Assembly (NCBI GenBank): GCA_029339195.1
Contig: JAPTJF010000209.1
Coordinates: 37,850-101,849, forward strand
DNA length: 64,000 bases
DNA from: Micractinium sp. NFX-FRZ
Lineage: Eukaryota > Chlorophyta > Trebouxiophyceae > Chlorellales > Chlorellaceae
Direction: 5' to 3'
This document shows, in pieces, positions 48,406 to 60,964 of this stretch. The position numbers were made by a program, and so were the translations under genes. A model generated the notes under the pieces. The model did not search any database. It worked only from the letters and a program-made list of their open reading frames with translations, and had not been told where the DNA came from. How positions within the stretch are numbered: position 1 is the first letter of the stretch; each line of letters opens with the position of its first letter.

Positions 48406-51400
48406 ATGGTGTCGGGCGGTGGGAAGCAGCCTTTACAGCCCACTCTGGTGGCCCTGAGAGCCCAAGTGGCGCTCAGGTTCAATGAATACGATAAGCAGAG
48501 GTGAATGAGCGCCAGCTGCCGCCCAGCCCTGCGCTCCCGCTCACCCGCCGCCACCCGCCACGCCAGCTTGTGCCGCCCCGCGGCCCCCAAACAAGTGCAC
48601 ACCTGCATCTCCCACTGGTCTTGTAACCCACCAAATTGATCCCTGCCCCTCCGCTGCCAAATCCCAGCATTTCCTTACTCCAACCCTGCCCCCGCCCCTG
48701 CCGCCCCTGCTGCCCTGCAGGGCAGCGCAGCGCCTGCAGTCTGCCGTGGTGCGCGGTGCTGTGGTGGGCATGAGCCTGCAGGGCGGCCTGCACCTGGTAG
48801 GCTACCTGCTCAACCTGCTGGCACGGCGCAAGCGGCGGCGGCCCGGCGCGGGCAGCGGCGGCGGCAAGGCGGTGGTGCCAGCGGATGGGGTGGCCATTCT
48901 CAAGGACACGGCCCGCTGGGGCGCCTTCCTGGGCTCCTTCTCAGGTGGGTGGGTGCGGCCGCAAGGGCGGCAGGTGGGCAGCAAAGGCGCATCAGAGTGG
49001 GTCAGCTGGCGGGCAGTGAAGGCGCTTCAGGGTGGGTGCAAGAATGCAACGTGGGACACACCAGACTGATCAGCTCGCTTTACCCACCGGTTACCTGCCT
49101 CCGTTCCTGCCATGGGCCTCCTCGGTTTCGCCCCCGCCTCCCCCCCTTGCAATTACGGGCCTCAACTCCCATTCCTCCCCCCCTCTGAGCAGGCCTGTTT
49201 GTGTTTTGGGATGAGCTGGTGGCCATGCTGGGGGGGCGCAAGCGCACGGCCGCGTGGCGCGCCATGGTGTCAGGTGGGTGGGCGGGTGGGCGGGAGGCAA
49301 GTATCCCTCTGAGCAAAGTAAACTGATGCGGTTGCCGGACTTGCTTTTGCAATGCTGAGTTTGCACCCTGGGGGGGGGGGCCCGTCCTCCGAAAGGGCAC
49401 CCTCAATTCCACTGCCATGTGGAAGTAAGCGATGGATGGTGTGTGGGAGGGGCGATGACGAGGCGCAGCGCACCGGTAGCCGGCTGCCTGATGTCTTTGC
49501 GTGCGCAGGCCTGTGCTCATGTGAACTCCCCTTCAGCGGCAAACAGAGTCCTAGCAGCAAGGCGGCACACCCACCTCCCTCCCTGGCCATTCGGCCCTGC
49601 CGTGTCGTCCTTCCTTCCCCCTACCCTGCCCCCCCCCCCCGCCCTGTCACCCACCCGTGCAGGCGCACTGGCGGGCCCAGCCCTGCTGCTGGCGGGCAGC
49701 GGGGAGGCGCACACATCCCTGGCGCTGTACATCCTGCTGCGCGGCCTCACGCTGCTCATCCGCTGCGGCAACCTGCCGACGGCGCACCCTCTCAAGGTGG
49801 GGCAGGGGGCAAGAGTGTGGGTGAGTGTTGCGCAACCAGTGCCGGGGGTGCGGCTGCCTCGCGCCTGGCGCTGCGGCGTGCGGCCAGAAAGGGGCCCGGT
49901 TGAAGGGAGTTTAACAGGCCACAGGCTGAGGTTGCGGCCAGTAATAGCGCTGGACTTACATTGCAGGCATGCTACCATGCTTGTGGCGTGCAATCTTTTC
50001 CCCTCGTTTCCCTGCTCTCGCCCCACGAGCTCCCCGCTGCCCTGCCCGCTTGCAGCGCAAGCTTCTGGCGCCCACCCGCTGGCGGCACGGCGATGTGGCC
50101 CTCATGTGCCTGTCCACCGCACAGATCTGCTACTCGTGGATCGCGCTGCCGCAGGTGTGCGCTGTGCGGTGGGGTAGGAGGCCGGGCGCGCATGCACAGC
50201 ACAGCACAGCGTGTGCACTGCGCGCTGTGCCCAGCTTGCGTGCCTGCAATTCCAACCGACAGCGCTGCTGCTGCCGCTGCCCCAGCTGACAACGCTACCC
50301 CCTCCTGCAGACGCTGCCGCGCTCATACGTTCGCTTCCTGGATCGCCACGGAGGCAAGGCACCCCATGTGTGAGTGAGGCGTGCCCCTTCTTGAGTGGGA
50401 GATTGCTGGAGGTTGCTGCTGGGCTGTGAGGAGCCAACCTGGCACGTGCAGGGTGTGCCCTTGCCGGCCACTGCAGACTGCACCGCTCCTCGGCTGCACT
50501 TGCATGCACATCCGCACGCCCCCCCACAATTACCCGTCCTCCATACCAACCCGCACATGCCCCTCCTCCCTGGCTGGCTGTGCCACGCATCTTCAGGTAT
50601 GAAACCTTACGGGAGATGACGCGTCGCTCCGCTGCCATGGGGCCCGCCGCTGCCGCCGCCGCTGGCCCGCTGGCCTCCCTGTCGGGCACCCCGCTGGCAG
50701 GCTTCCGTGACCCCGTCCCCTGCGGCGTCCTGCACCCCGGGCAGGGCTGTTGGCAGCACAGCGCCAGCTTCCTGCCGCAGGCCTACCTGCGCGCCCTGCC
50801 CGTCTACTTCCCAGGCAAGCCGAGGGCTACCCGGCTTCAGGCGGAAGGGCTCAGCCAAGCACAGCAGTTGGTGATCAATGGCTGGCTCTGCGCCACGCAT
50901 GCATGCACTCCCAAGGGTCGGCAAGTGGCCCTCCTCCCACAGGCACCTCTCATGCACCGCCTGCTCATGCACCCATACGCTGACTTCCTTCCCCCACTAC
51001 TGCAGTGTACGTGGTGCCTGCCATCCTGGTGCACCGCAAACGCCTGCTGCAGCCAGACAAGGCGCCGCAGCTGTGGCGGTGAGGCGCCGCTGCCTTGCCT
51101 CCCCTGACTGCCGGTTTACCTGCCCGCCTGCCTGCCTTTCATGTGCCTGCCCGCCCAGCATGCCCGCCGGCCCGCCTCCTGTGCCGCCCTGCTCCACCTC
51201 CCCGCGTGTGCCCTGATGCCATTTTGCCGCTCCCTGACCCGCCCTGTTGTGCTCCAACCTCCCACATCCCACTGCTGCACACGCCTCGCCCCCCCCCCCC
51301 CCTTGTGCAGCAAGGTGGGCCTGGGCATCCTGCGCTCCTCCCTCTTCCTTTCCCTCTACTGCACGCTCGCCTGGCGGGGCGCCTGTGCCGGGTTCAACCT

Positions 51401-52908
51401 GTGGGGGCGCACGACGGGGGCGCTGATTGTGGGCAGCTGCTGGGTAGCTGGCTGTGCCGCGCTGGTGGAGAAGCGCAGCCGGCGGATGGAGCTGGCACTG
51501 TACTGCCTGTCGCGGGTGAGTGGTACTGCCTGCTGCGCCGCCTGCTGGGCTGCGCCGTGCTGTGCTGGTGGGAAAAGTGCTGCCGGCGGAAGCTGGCTCC
51601 TTACCGCCTTATACTTGTTGTACCGGCGGCGCACCCAGCAGGCAGTGGCACACGCTCTGCATGTGCGGCAGGCCGTGCATACATGGGAAAAGCACACACA
51701 CACCTCCCTTACCCGCCGCCCCAGCCGCCGCACCGACCTCGCCCTCCCCTGCTCCCCGCTGCTCCCTGCATCGTTTCCCACCGCGTCCGTAGGCCACCGA
51801 GTCGTTTGCGCTCTCCCTGGCAGCGTGGGGGTGGGTGCGCCCCAGCACGCTGCCGCGCCGCACCGACGTTTTTATGTTCTCACTCGCCTCCGCCTGCATC
51901 CTGCACTGCTATTCAGACCACTTTGGGCAGGTGAGGGCAGCGTGTAGGTTGGCTCGGGCGGTGACCAGGGAGGGCGTGCAGTGGGGGGCATGCCTGTGCT
52001 GGTTGCAGCTCCAGAGTACGCTTGGGCAGGGGTGAGAGGCCTGGAGGCGGGGAGGGTGAGGGGGGAGCGAATTGGAGCCCTCGCTTGGTAGTTGGGAAGT
52101 CGGTGTAACTGCTGCCTTGCCTGCGCTGCGCTCTGTGCTGTGCCACGCTTGCAGCGCCTGCCCTGCCCTTCCTCTGCCCCTACCAACCCCCGCATGCTCT
52201 TGCACCTGCCGCTGTGATGCTGCCCGCCGCTGCAGCGTCGCGATGTGTTCCGCAGCGGCTACCTCAACGTCTTTGATGTGAGCAGGGCAGGGCAGGGGAT
52301 GTGCTGTGCTGTGTGAGGTGTGGTCAGTGCATCGGAGCTGCCTGTGTTTGCGAGGCTGGGGCAGGCAGGGTTGGGACGGTGACCTTCATCCATAGACGCG
52401 TGACTGCCAGATGCCAGAAAGGTGGTGTGTGTGCACACTGCCTTGTCTGCATGCATCACACACCCGGCTCAGCCGCCGTTTTTTCGGCTGATGCCGCATC
52501 CAGCCTCCCAAACTTGCTGCGCCTCGCACCCCACCGGGCCCTCCCACGTGCTCCCCATCGCCCCTTCAGTTCATCATGGGGAACACCGGTTTCAAGGACG
52601 CATCCATCAGCCACCAGCCCAGCAACGCCGACATCTTGGCGCGCGGCATGCGCAACGTGCGCAGCATGACCCAGCTGGCACGCGCCGGCGGCAGCGGCAC
52701 CTGGGCTGCAGGCAACGGCGGAGGCAATGGCACCAGTGGCGGCGGCAACGACGGCAATGGCAAAAGTCGCCTTAGCAGCAGCAGCAGCGACAGCAACAGC
52801 AGCAGCAGCTGTGAGCATAGTCCCGCAGGGTCGCCGGGGGGCAGCGCAGCAACAGAAGTGCCGGCGGCAGCGGCGGCCCAAGGCGGCGCAGGTGGTGGGC
52901 CCTCCTGA
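48406..52908 (+). CDS. TMEM135-like membrane protein
   Basis: Polytopic protein of the TMEM135 family (in animals linked to mitochondrial dynamics and peroxisomes), 568 aa. Exons: 48406-48500, 48721-48944, 49193-49273, 49663-49796, 50056-50154, 50311-50369, 50597-50814, 51006-51078, 51311-51515, 51793-51930, 52236-52277, 52570-52908. Membrane-like stretches include GMSLQGGLHLVGYLLNLLA, GALAGPALLLAGSG, ALYILLRGLTLLIRCGN and LILRSSLFLSLYCTLAW-type segments. The family's conserved block PCGVLHPGQGCWQHSASFL continues into LPVYFPVYVVPAILV, which only joins if intron 7 uses a GC donor (GCAAGC). The C-terminal 80 residues are Gly/Ser/Asn-rich. The first exon is inferred from phase and an open frame. 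TGTAA at 52975 ends the transcript before the Mpv17-like gene. Confidence 0.83.
51545..51606 (+). repeat. Decayed copy of exon 9 end in TMEM135 intron 9
   Basis: This stretch encodes CAVL-CWWEKCCRRKLAPYRL and mirrors the exon 9 end CAALVEKRSRRMELALYCL at 51461-51510. Nucleotide matches are interrupted by short indels, so it is an older copy. Confidence 0.7.
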
Positions 52909-53126
52909 TGGCTGCCCCCTTGGAACGGCGATTGTTTTCATTGATTCTGTGACTTCCACGGCGCAATCAGGCTGTGTAAAGGGGCTGACTTGAAGGTGCC
53001 CCACAAGGCAGCCCACGGTGTTGCTTCAACGCAATCAGGACGCCTTGTCTTGACCGAAAGCTTGCGCCTTCCAAGTCTGCTCGTTCCTGAATTTGTTTCT
53101 CCAGCGCTGCCGCGCCTGCAACTCGA
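52909..53126 (+). other. Short intergenic region, TMEM135 to Mpv17-like gene
   Basis: 218 bp hold the TMEM135 3' UTR (TGTAA at 52975-52979) and the promoter of the next gene. The two genes run head to tail with little spare DNA. Confidence 0.55.
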
Positions 53127-56100
53127 ATGGCGAGCCAGTCGGCCACCAGGGTTCCGCCAAGGGCAGCGCGCAACCTGTGGAGTTGCTGCCCTGGCACCCA
53201 GCAGCTTAGAGCGGCGGCCTACAGGCCTTTTAGCAGCAGGCAGCAGCAGCGCCGGCGTCACCTTGGGGCAAGGGCGCAGGCACCACCCGCAGGGGCAGCT
53301 GGGGCCGCCTTCCCGGGAGATGAGCCCTTTCCCTATGAACCCTCTGCTTCCCAGCCCGCGGAGCAGCCAGCGGGCGATCAGGCGGGCCGGCAGGCATCGG
53401 ATAGCAGCGACGCCGGTAGCGGCGGCAAGGCGGCGGGGGACGCTGGGGTGGTAGCGGGCGCGCTGCTGGCAGCCCTCCAGTCTGTTGTGCTTGCCTACGA
53501 CCGTGCAGTCAAGGCGCAGCCGGTGCGCACCAAGGCACTCACCAGCTTCTGCGGCTTCCTCATCGGCGACGCCATCGCGCAGAGCGTGTCGGGCGCCGGG
53601 GCGTACGACCCTTTTAGGTGCGGCTGCCGGGGAGCTGCCGCCGTATTGTGGTCCCGCCCGTTGCGAGTCGCCCTCCCCCCCTTGGGCTCCTCACCTGGGA
53701 AGCAGGACCACGCCTCGACGCGCAGTGCGGTCGCTGCGCTATGCGGCAGGGCAGGCAGCTGGGTAGCAGCAGCCCTGCCACCGTTGTTGTGCCGCCCTCC
53801 TGGATACCGGTGGTCCCAACCGGCACCCTGCCTCCGCCCCCGCCCCCCGCCCTCACCTACCCCTGCCCTGCAGGTGCGCGCGGCTGTCGGCGTACGGGTT
53901 GCTCCTGGACGGGCCTGTGGGCCACCTGTGGTACAAGCTGCTGGACAAGCATGTGTACCCAGAGGATCCCACCTCCAACAAAGCCGTGCTCATCAAGTGA
54001 GGCTTGAGTTGTGAATTCAAAACTGGTCGCAGTGTGCACCGAGGGGTGGGAGAGGGCCGGCCTGAAAAGGGGGAGCATGGGTTACGCTCAGCTGCAGGCA
54101 CCACCCCCAACCAGACGCTGCTGTTCAAGCGGGTTGGCGTTGAGTGCCAACTTGGTATGGTGTGGGTTGGTGGAAGGGACGTGAGTAGGCCTGCTGGGCG
54201 CGGGGGGTCTCGGCTCCCTGAGGGCCCCGCCCCCAACAAGGGGACGCTTGTGACAGATTGGGGTGGGGTGGAAGGCGGATGAAGGGGATTTCAGGGAGGC
54301 ACAGGCAGATGAGCGGGCCCGGCGCGTGGCAAGGGAAGTGGACTGGGGGAGAGGCGGTCGGGCAGGGAGCCTGTGCTCGAGGGGCGCCGGCCTATGAGCG
54401 GGCCCTTTGCTCGCCCGATGATTGCACTGCACACAATGCACCCAGCTTCCACTGCTGCTGCCTCCCTCCCCCCCGCGCCCTTGTCGTCGCCGCTCTGCCT
54501 CACCCTTGCATCCTCCCATGCCCCGCCCCGCCATCGCCTCCCACAGGACCGCCGCTGACCAGCTGGTGTGGGGCCCCCTGATGACCCTGGTGTTCTTTGG
54601 TAAGTCACAGCATGGCACAGTGCAGCACGTCACAGCACCGCACCGCACAGCATGGCATGTCAGAACACAAGCGCAGCATGACATCAGCACTGCATGACCT
54701 CAGCACTGCATGGCTGCAGCAGGTCATGGCAGAGCAGGCATGCTGTTCACCGGGAGCTGCCGCCCACTGAGCCCCCCACCCACCGGCCGCGGCCCCCCGG
54801 GTCAGCTGGCATGCTGTGCCCGCCAGCCCATCCGCCCTGAACCGCCTCCGCCCCGCCTTCACAACCCTGCTCGCTTGCGATCCTCCCCACCCTGCAGCCT
54901 TCCTGAAGACTCTGGAGGGGCACCCCGAGCTGATCCTGTCCACCATTCAGCAGAAGTTCGTGCCCACTATGCTCGCAAATTACGTGCTGTGGCCCATTGC
55001 CCACCTGGTCAACTTCAAGCTGGTCCCCAGCGACTGGCGCATCCTGTTCAACAACGTGGTAGCCATCTTCTGGTTCGTGGGCAGGGCAGGGCAGGGCAGG
55101 GCAGAGAGAAGGCAGGGCAGGGCAGGGCAGGGCAGGGAGAAGGCAGGGCAGGGCAGGGTGCATCAGGAGCAAACGGGCGCAGGTGGAAGCAGGCATGCGG
55201 CGGATGATACGCCAATCCGGGCAGGCTGCCTGGCCGCTGCACTTGCACCGGGCCGGCGCTGTGCTGTGCAACCGTGTGCCCCGAGCCATTGCTGCAGGTG
55301 CCGCTTGGCCCTTGCCCCACTCGCAAGCTGCACCGCCCTTGTATCAATAGCCCCTGCCTCTTGCCCTTCTGCAGGACCACCTACCTGTCCTTCACTTGTG
55401 GTCCCGCCTCTGGCGGCGGCGCCCTGGGCCCGGGCGGCGCCGAGGCTGCAACCGCTGCCGCCACCGCCCTCCTCTCCACCTTCCCCTGCCACAAGATCCC
55501 CGGCGCCCTCGCCAACCCAGAAGTGGCGCAGGCGGCGCGGGAGGTGGTTGCTCTGGAGCGCATGCTGTCGCACTGGGGCAAGCAGGTGGGTGGCCATGGT
55601 CCAAACACGAATTGATCTGCCGCTGTTTTGTGCGCTACAAAGCTGTAACACTGGGGCAAGCAGGTGGGCGGCCAGGGCGGGTGGCCTGAGAGGGGGCGGC
55701 CAGTGCCTGTCAGTCAACCCTGGGCAGCCTGTGGGCCGCAGGCGGCTTGTGAACAGCCAACTCGAGGCGGCTTGGCAGAGCCGCACACGGGAGGCTGGGC
55801 GATTGCCTGGCCTGCGCTGTTGCCACACGCTGCTGGCAGGAGATTGGCTGCCCTGCCGCTGCTGCCCAGGTGCAGCACTTGGTTGCAATGCCATGGATGC
55901 TGCCTGGGCCATGCCTGCCCTTCCCTTGAAGGCTCACCTTCCGGCCTGACGCCCTGTCCCTCCCCGCCTGCAGAGCCTGCCCAGCGCCGATGTGCTGGTC
56001 ACGTACCTGCACGTCAAGGTGAGGCCACCTGATGGGTTTTCGTGCATGCCCTTGGTGGCACCCAGCGCCGCCTGTGCAGGGCCTGCATCCAGCATGCACG

Positions 56101-56263
56101 CTTGCGCGCTGCTGCCGCCGGTGCATGTGTGCCAATGATCGCTCGCCCTGGTACACGCTGTGCTGATGCCCTGGCCCCGCCTGTGCGTGGTGGACCTGCC
56201 TGCCTGCAGAGCGAGGTGATCCAGAACGTGTGCCAGCAGCCCATCCGCCTGCCGCCCTCCTGA
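53127..56263 (+). CDS. Mpv17/PMP22 family membrane protein
   Basis: Integral membrane protein of the Mpv17/PMP22 family (channel-like proteins of peroxisome, mitochondrial inner or plastid membranes), 383 aa. Exons: 53127-53617, 53874-53996, 54547-54599, 54898-55072, 55375-55585, 55974-56018, 56210-56263. Residues 1-100 are Arg/Ala/Gln-rich and resemble an organelle targeting presequence. The domain starts at ALLAALQSVVLAYDRAVKAQP, then GFLIGDAIAQ, GPVGHLWYKLLDK, DQLVWGPLMTLVFF, and the signature WPIAHLVNFKLVPSDWR followed by FWTTYLSF. A 90-residue extension after the last membrane segment is unusual. The target organelle is not decided by sequence. Intron 5 contains a 20/20 copy of the exon 5 end. 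TGTAA lies at 56911. Confidence 0.94.
55079..55159 (+). repeat. GCAGG microsatellite in the Mpv17-like gene, intron 4
   Basis: About fifteen GGCAG pentamers interrupted twice by AGAGAAGG, starting right at the donor. Confidence 0.9.
55649..55673 (+). repeat. Copy of exon 5 end and donor in the Mpv17-like gene, intron 5
   Basis: CACTGGGGCAAGCAGGTGGG at 55649-55668 is identical to 55571-55590, which spans the last coding bases of exon 5 and its GT donor. Confidence 0.9.
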
Positions 56264-57699
56264 GATCGACGCCTGCCTCGCCTTCCCACCCAGCCGTGCC
56301 ACTACAACCCTAGCCCTACCCTACCACTGGCGCCTGCCCCCCCTGAAGAGGCCTGCCTTGCAGGCCCGCTTGCCCGTCAATCCCTCGCTGTACGCCCTGT
56401 CCGCCCCACTTCCTCACTGTAGCACCCCACTCTCCCGCTGTATTACATGGCGGGCTTGCCCCCATCTTGCCACTTGCTAAGAACCAAGAAGCACCGTCGA
56501 ACCAGTCTATGTTTTGTGAAGAAAAACGAACGTTTTGTGTGTTTGATGCTGCACGCGCATGTCTTCATGCGCCCACTGCCCTCCCAGGAACCAGACCTGC
56601 CAACCCCTCTTGCTCCCGCTGCTGCCGTTCGTTTGTGCCCTGCCCCGTTGTGCCTGACGCCCCCCATGTTGGCACCCTGATGTTCTCCCGCCCTGCTCAT
56701 GTTGAATCCATTCTCTGGCCTGCTGTACATTACGTGCCTTTCATGCCGCCCCGATTTCTCGTTCCGTCGACCCCACCCAGCCGAACTGTGTCCCCTTCCC
56801 AATGTGCCGCCCCACCTTCCCTCCTGCACGGCTGCTCTGACGCCAGCTCTGATCTGCTCTGCTCTGATTGCCCCTGTAGCGCCCACTCTTCCTCTGTAGC
56901 ACCCCGTCTTTGTAAACCAAACTGCGCAGTGTTCCCAACCTGTGCGCTTTTACAAGGCGGCAGGGTCTAATGGTTGAGGGCAAGCAGCTCAAAAGATGCG
57001 AATAGAGGGGCCTGAGGTAGCTGTGTGGTTGTGGCGTGCACAGCAAAGAGAGAGGGCAGGGTCAAGTGCCTATGTCAAGGGCTGGGAAGCGTAAGAGATT
57101 GCAGCGCTCAAAACAGTATCGCATGTCGCAAAAGGAAGAGGGGAAGGGGTGGGCTCAAACCAAATAAAAAAGCTAACCACAAAGGCAAAAGGGGATGGCA
57201 ATTACAGCCAGTTCTCATGGGGGTAATCAAGGTGCTGCGCAGGGCTGGGTGGGTGGGCGGGTGGGCTGCGGCGCGCACTGGCACGGGAGGAGGATGAGGG
57301 GCGAAGCATGGCACACAGACAATCACTATTGATTGCAAATAAATTGGGGACGTCAATCCAGGCTAGACACTGCACGCGGAGGGGCTCGGATTGGATGGGT
57401 GGGTCGTGGCGGAAAGAAAAGTGGGGAAAAGAAGGTCAGGGCAGTTCAGGACACCCGTCAGGTGCCCTGGCTCGGTCAAAAGGGTTGGTTCACTAGATGG
57501 CAGGGTTGAGCCGCTGTGTTGGCGCTAGGAGAGGGGCGAGGAGGTGTTGGCACCTCGCTCATACGGACGCACGGGGATGATACACTCTTGGAAAGAGGCG
57601 CTGCCTGCAATGCCGGCAGGGCAGCACCACTGTTGGAGGGGCGCATAGCCGCAGGGCGCAGCGCCAAGGCGGTCGCCTGGGAGCAGGGCGTGGCCCTGC
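56264..57699. other. Convergent 3' region, Mpv17-like gene / kinase
   Basis: About 1.4 kb. TGTAA at 56911-56915 suits the plus-strand gene; TTACA at 57202-57206 suits the minus-strand kinase. Between them the sequence is pyrimidine-rich on the plus strand up to about 56900, then purine-rich. No coding exon recognised. Confidence 0.5.
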
Positions 57700-59572
57700 T
57701 CAGCTTGAGGCAGCGGCGTGCATGGGGGCGCCCACCGGCAGGCCCGGCAGCACATTGCTGGCCATGCGCGGCTCCTGCCACTCCTCCTCGCAGGACGATT
57801 GGTAGCCGCAGCCGCCGCGCTGCCAGCTGGAGGCTCGGCTGGAGGTCATGTCGAGCAGCCAGGGGTCGTGCAGCGCCTGCTCAGCGGTGATGCGGCTGCA
57901 GGTGAGAGGATGGGGCGGGGGAGTGGGCAGGAGTGAGGCGCAACCAGGCAGGGGGGTGCAAGGTGACGCGCACAGGCAGGCAGCGGAGGTGCAGGAGGCG
58001 GCGCATGGCCCGCCTGCCTGGCATGCAGCCCCGACAACCGACTGGATGCTCTGCCAGCCCAGCCCCAGCACCTCCGCGGCCCCTCCCTCTGCCCAGGTGC
58101 GCCCTCAATTCACCTGCTGCAGTCGCGGTCCAGCATGCGGCGCACCAGCGCAATGGCGCCGGGCGACGCAGCATGCCAGGCAGGCCCCGCGGTGTGGATG
58201 GGCGCCTCCTGCACGCGGCGCCAGTACTCGCCCTGGCTGATCTTGTGGCGTGGGTCGCAAAACGGGTAGTGGCCGGAGAGGAGGTAGTAGAGCATGATGC
58301 CCGCTGCCCACACGTCGCTCTCCACGCCGCCGCTGCCGTGCACGCACTCGGGGGCGCTGCACACGGGGGGAAGGGGGTGGGGCGGGTGTGTGGATGACGT
58401 GAGGATTGAGGCAATGGGCGTTGGAGCGGGTGCGCGGGTGCACAGCGGTGCGGTGCTGGGGTGCACGCGGTACAGCGGAGACGGTGCCCGCAGCCCTGCG
58501 CAGCAGCATGGCTGCCCAGCACCCCACTAGCCCCACAGCAGAGCACCCGTTAAGAATTCCCCCCCAAACTGCACAGGTTCCCTGCCAGCAGCGCACCTGT
58601 ACAGCGGCGTGCCAGGCGAGCTGCGGTCAGAGGGCTGGGAGTCGGCGGTGGAGCGGCAGCACCCAAAGTCAGCCAGTGCGATCTCGGGCATGCCGTTGGC
58701 GTCAATCGACCGTACCAGCAGGTTGGCGGGCTTGACGTCGCGGAACGCGATGCCCGCACGGTGGCAGGCTGCCAGCGCGGACAGCAGCTGGCGCAGGATG
58801 TGCGCAGCCACGCGCTCCGGCAGCGGCGCGCCCCCGCGCTGCTTCAGATAGCTCCCCAGGTCTGTGAGGCACAGCTCTGACAGCAGGTACCAGTAGTCGA
58901 TGCACTGCCGAACGTCGACCAGGCGCAGCACCGAGGGGCTGGCGGCGGCCAGCGCGCGCTGCGTGGCCGCCTCAGCACCCACCAGCGCCGCCTGCTGGCT
59001 CGGCACGCGGCCGTGAACGAATTTCGGGAGCTTCTTGGCCGCCACTCGCACGCCAGAGCGCGCGTCTGTGGCCTCAAAAACCACCGCAAAGCTGCCACGG
59101 CCAACCTGCGGGGGGAGCAGCGGGTGGGACGGGCGGCGGCGTTCGGACAAGCGGCACGTGCCCGCCGCCGCAAGGGGCTGGGCGGGAGGCAAGCCGGGGG
59201 CGCTTGCAGGCGGGCGGCGCCTTCCGACAGCTTTCCCAGACGTCCGGCGGGGCGGGAGGGCGCGACAGGAACCGAAAATTTGCGGTTTGAAGCGACCTCC
59301 GGTCTCCACGCCCCGCCCCTTGTAGACCCGCGCACCTGTTGGCCCAAACAGTAGTCGGCTTCCAGCTCGCGTGACGCCTCCAGGGCTGCTCCCGCGGGGG
59401 AAGGGCTGCTCAGTGCGCAGGGCGGGGGGGAGCGGGTGCGGCGATGCGGCCGCGACCGTGCGCTGCTTTTGAGCGTTGCCGCTCCATGGTGCTGGGAGGC
59501 GCCCAGACCCCCGCCTAGTCGGGCTTCAGCGAAGGCATGTGTGAAGTTGTGGCTGAGGGTGGCAAGCTGCAT
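57700..59572 (-). CDS. Ser/Thr protein kinase (CDPK/CaMK-like)
   Basis: Protein kinase of 394 aa in four exons: 59572-59336, 59105-58597, 58356-58114, 57895-57700. Residues 80-89 form the glycine loop VGRGSFAVVF; VAAKKL supplies the ATP-binding Lys (103). The catalytic loop reads FRDVKPANLL (residues 200-209), with Phe where most kinases have His; DFG is intact at 225-227, then SSPGTPLYSAPECV, ESDVWAAGIMLYYLLSGHYPF and LDRDCSSRITAEQALHDPWL. The last two are typical of calcium/calmodulin-type kinases. The C-terminus is short, with no EF hands, so it is not a full CDPK. The N-terminal 79 residues are Ser/Arg/Pro-rich. In-frame ATGs upstream at 59680 and beyond leave the start open. TTACA lies at 57202. 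Confidence 0.85.
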
Positions 59573-60964
59573 AGGGGCTTGCAAGCGAAGATCAATGACT
59601 TGTGGACTTGTGTAGAGGACGTGAAACCTCGCCTTGAAAGCCGCCAGGACAAGAGGGCTGCTGGGCTTGCTGCTGGGCATGGCGCGCCTTAGAGAATGTG
59701 CCTTCCCTGCTGCACGTTGGCGGGTGATGGCTGGTCCTTTTGGTAGGAGATTGTTTGTAAATCTGGTCCAAGCGGGGCTGGCGGGGGATGCAACCTGTGA
59801 GACCCCAAACGAGGGAGGTCCTGGCCGCCAGCTGGCGGCGCCGCTTGCAGACCTGCCGTCGGCGCCGGGAGCTGGGTGCTGCTCGGGTGGAGCAGGATAG
59901 GTGACGCTGAGACGGGTTGTCTGCCAGGTGCTGTATTTGCCATAATCTACCGGTTGTCTGCGCTGCAAGCTGAGGCAAGCGCAGGGGATATCGGCAGCAT
60001 TTACGCTGCACCGCCTTGGCCGGCAGTACCACGGTACGCACTGCTCGTCAGGTTCCAGGGGGCTCTGTGGAGGTCGCACAACAACTGCTACGTACTTGAT
60101 CCTTGCCCGTTCAAGCTGCCGCATGCTTCATGATGAGGGATCCAGAGCTCTCCCATGCGGCGCCTACGTCAGATCCGACCTCTGCTGGGCCTGGTGCCTG
60201 GCGTCGCATGTAGTTGGGGCTGGGTGCTGCTCAGTGCCTGGACCAGCTTAGCCATCACACAGTCCACCGCCACGGCGGGATGGCTGGCCGCACACGGGTT
60301 GGGGATACAGCATGGCGCCAAAGGCACGGCAGTGGGCACGGTGGAGGGCGTGTGCAGGAGAGGAGCAGGCGCAGTGTGTGTGTGGGTGCAAGAAGGGGTG
60401 GGTGGGTGACGGGAGGGGGCGTGGTGGGCACTGCAGGTTGAGGGCAGGCAATGCACCAGCCTGGCAGGGCCCTTCCACTGGAGCGACCGCTGCAAGCGGC
60501 TTTCCAACAACGAGTGCGTGCAACAGCATCACATGATTGCGCAGAGAATAGGTGCCAGGTGGACACTGCTGAGGTAACACGCTTCATTGGCATGCAACCA
60601 GGGAGAGTGATCCTGCCCGGAAGGAGTGCACGTACCAGGGAGACACAGGTCTTTCAGTTTCAGGTTTGGAAGTGATAACAGTGTAGCAGAAAGGAACCGA
60701 GGCGCGGGTTGTCAATAATGTCTGGTGCACAAGGGCATGCTTGCTTGAAATGGCGCAGTGAGGCAGGGAGACGAGCAGGCTGAGTATCAGGAGGTGGAAA
60801 TGCAGGGGGTGTGAATCCGTATCTCTGCTCATTTCAGGGCCAATCGTCGGTGGTGCTGAAAAACCAGACGGGGGGTGAAAGCGCTGCAGGTGGGTCCTGC
60901 GGCGGTCAATGCAGGCAGGCACACGCCAGGGACTGCAGGGTCCCGGCTGCAAAGGCCCAGGCGC
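59573..60964. other. Intergenic region: HMG-box gene 3' UTR and kinase promoter
   Basis: About 1.4 kb between two minus-strand genes. The open frame of kinase exon 1 continues upstream to about 60124, so part may be coding or 5' UTR. Nothing else recognisable. Confidence 0.45.
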
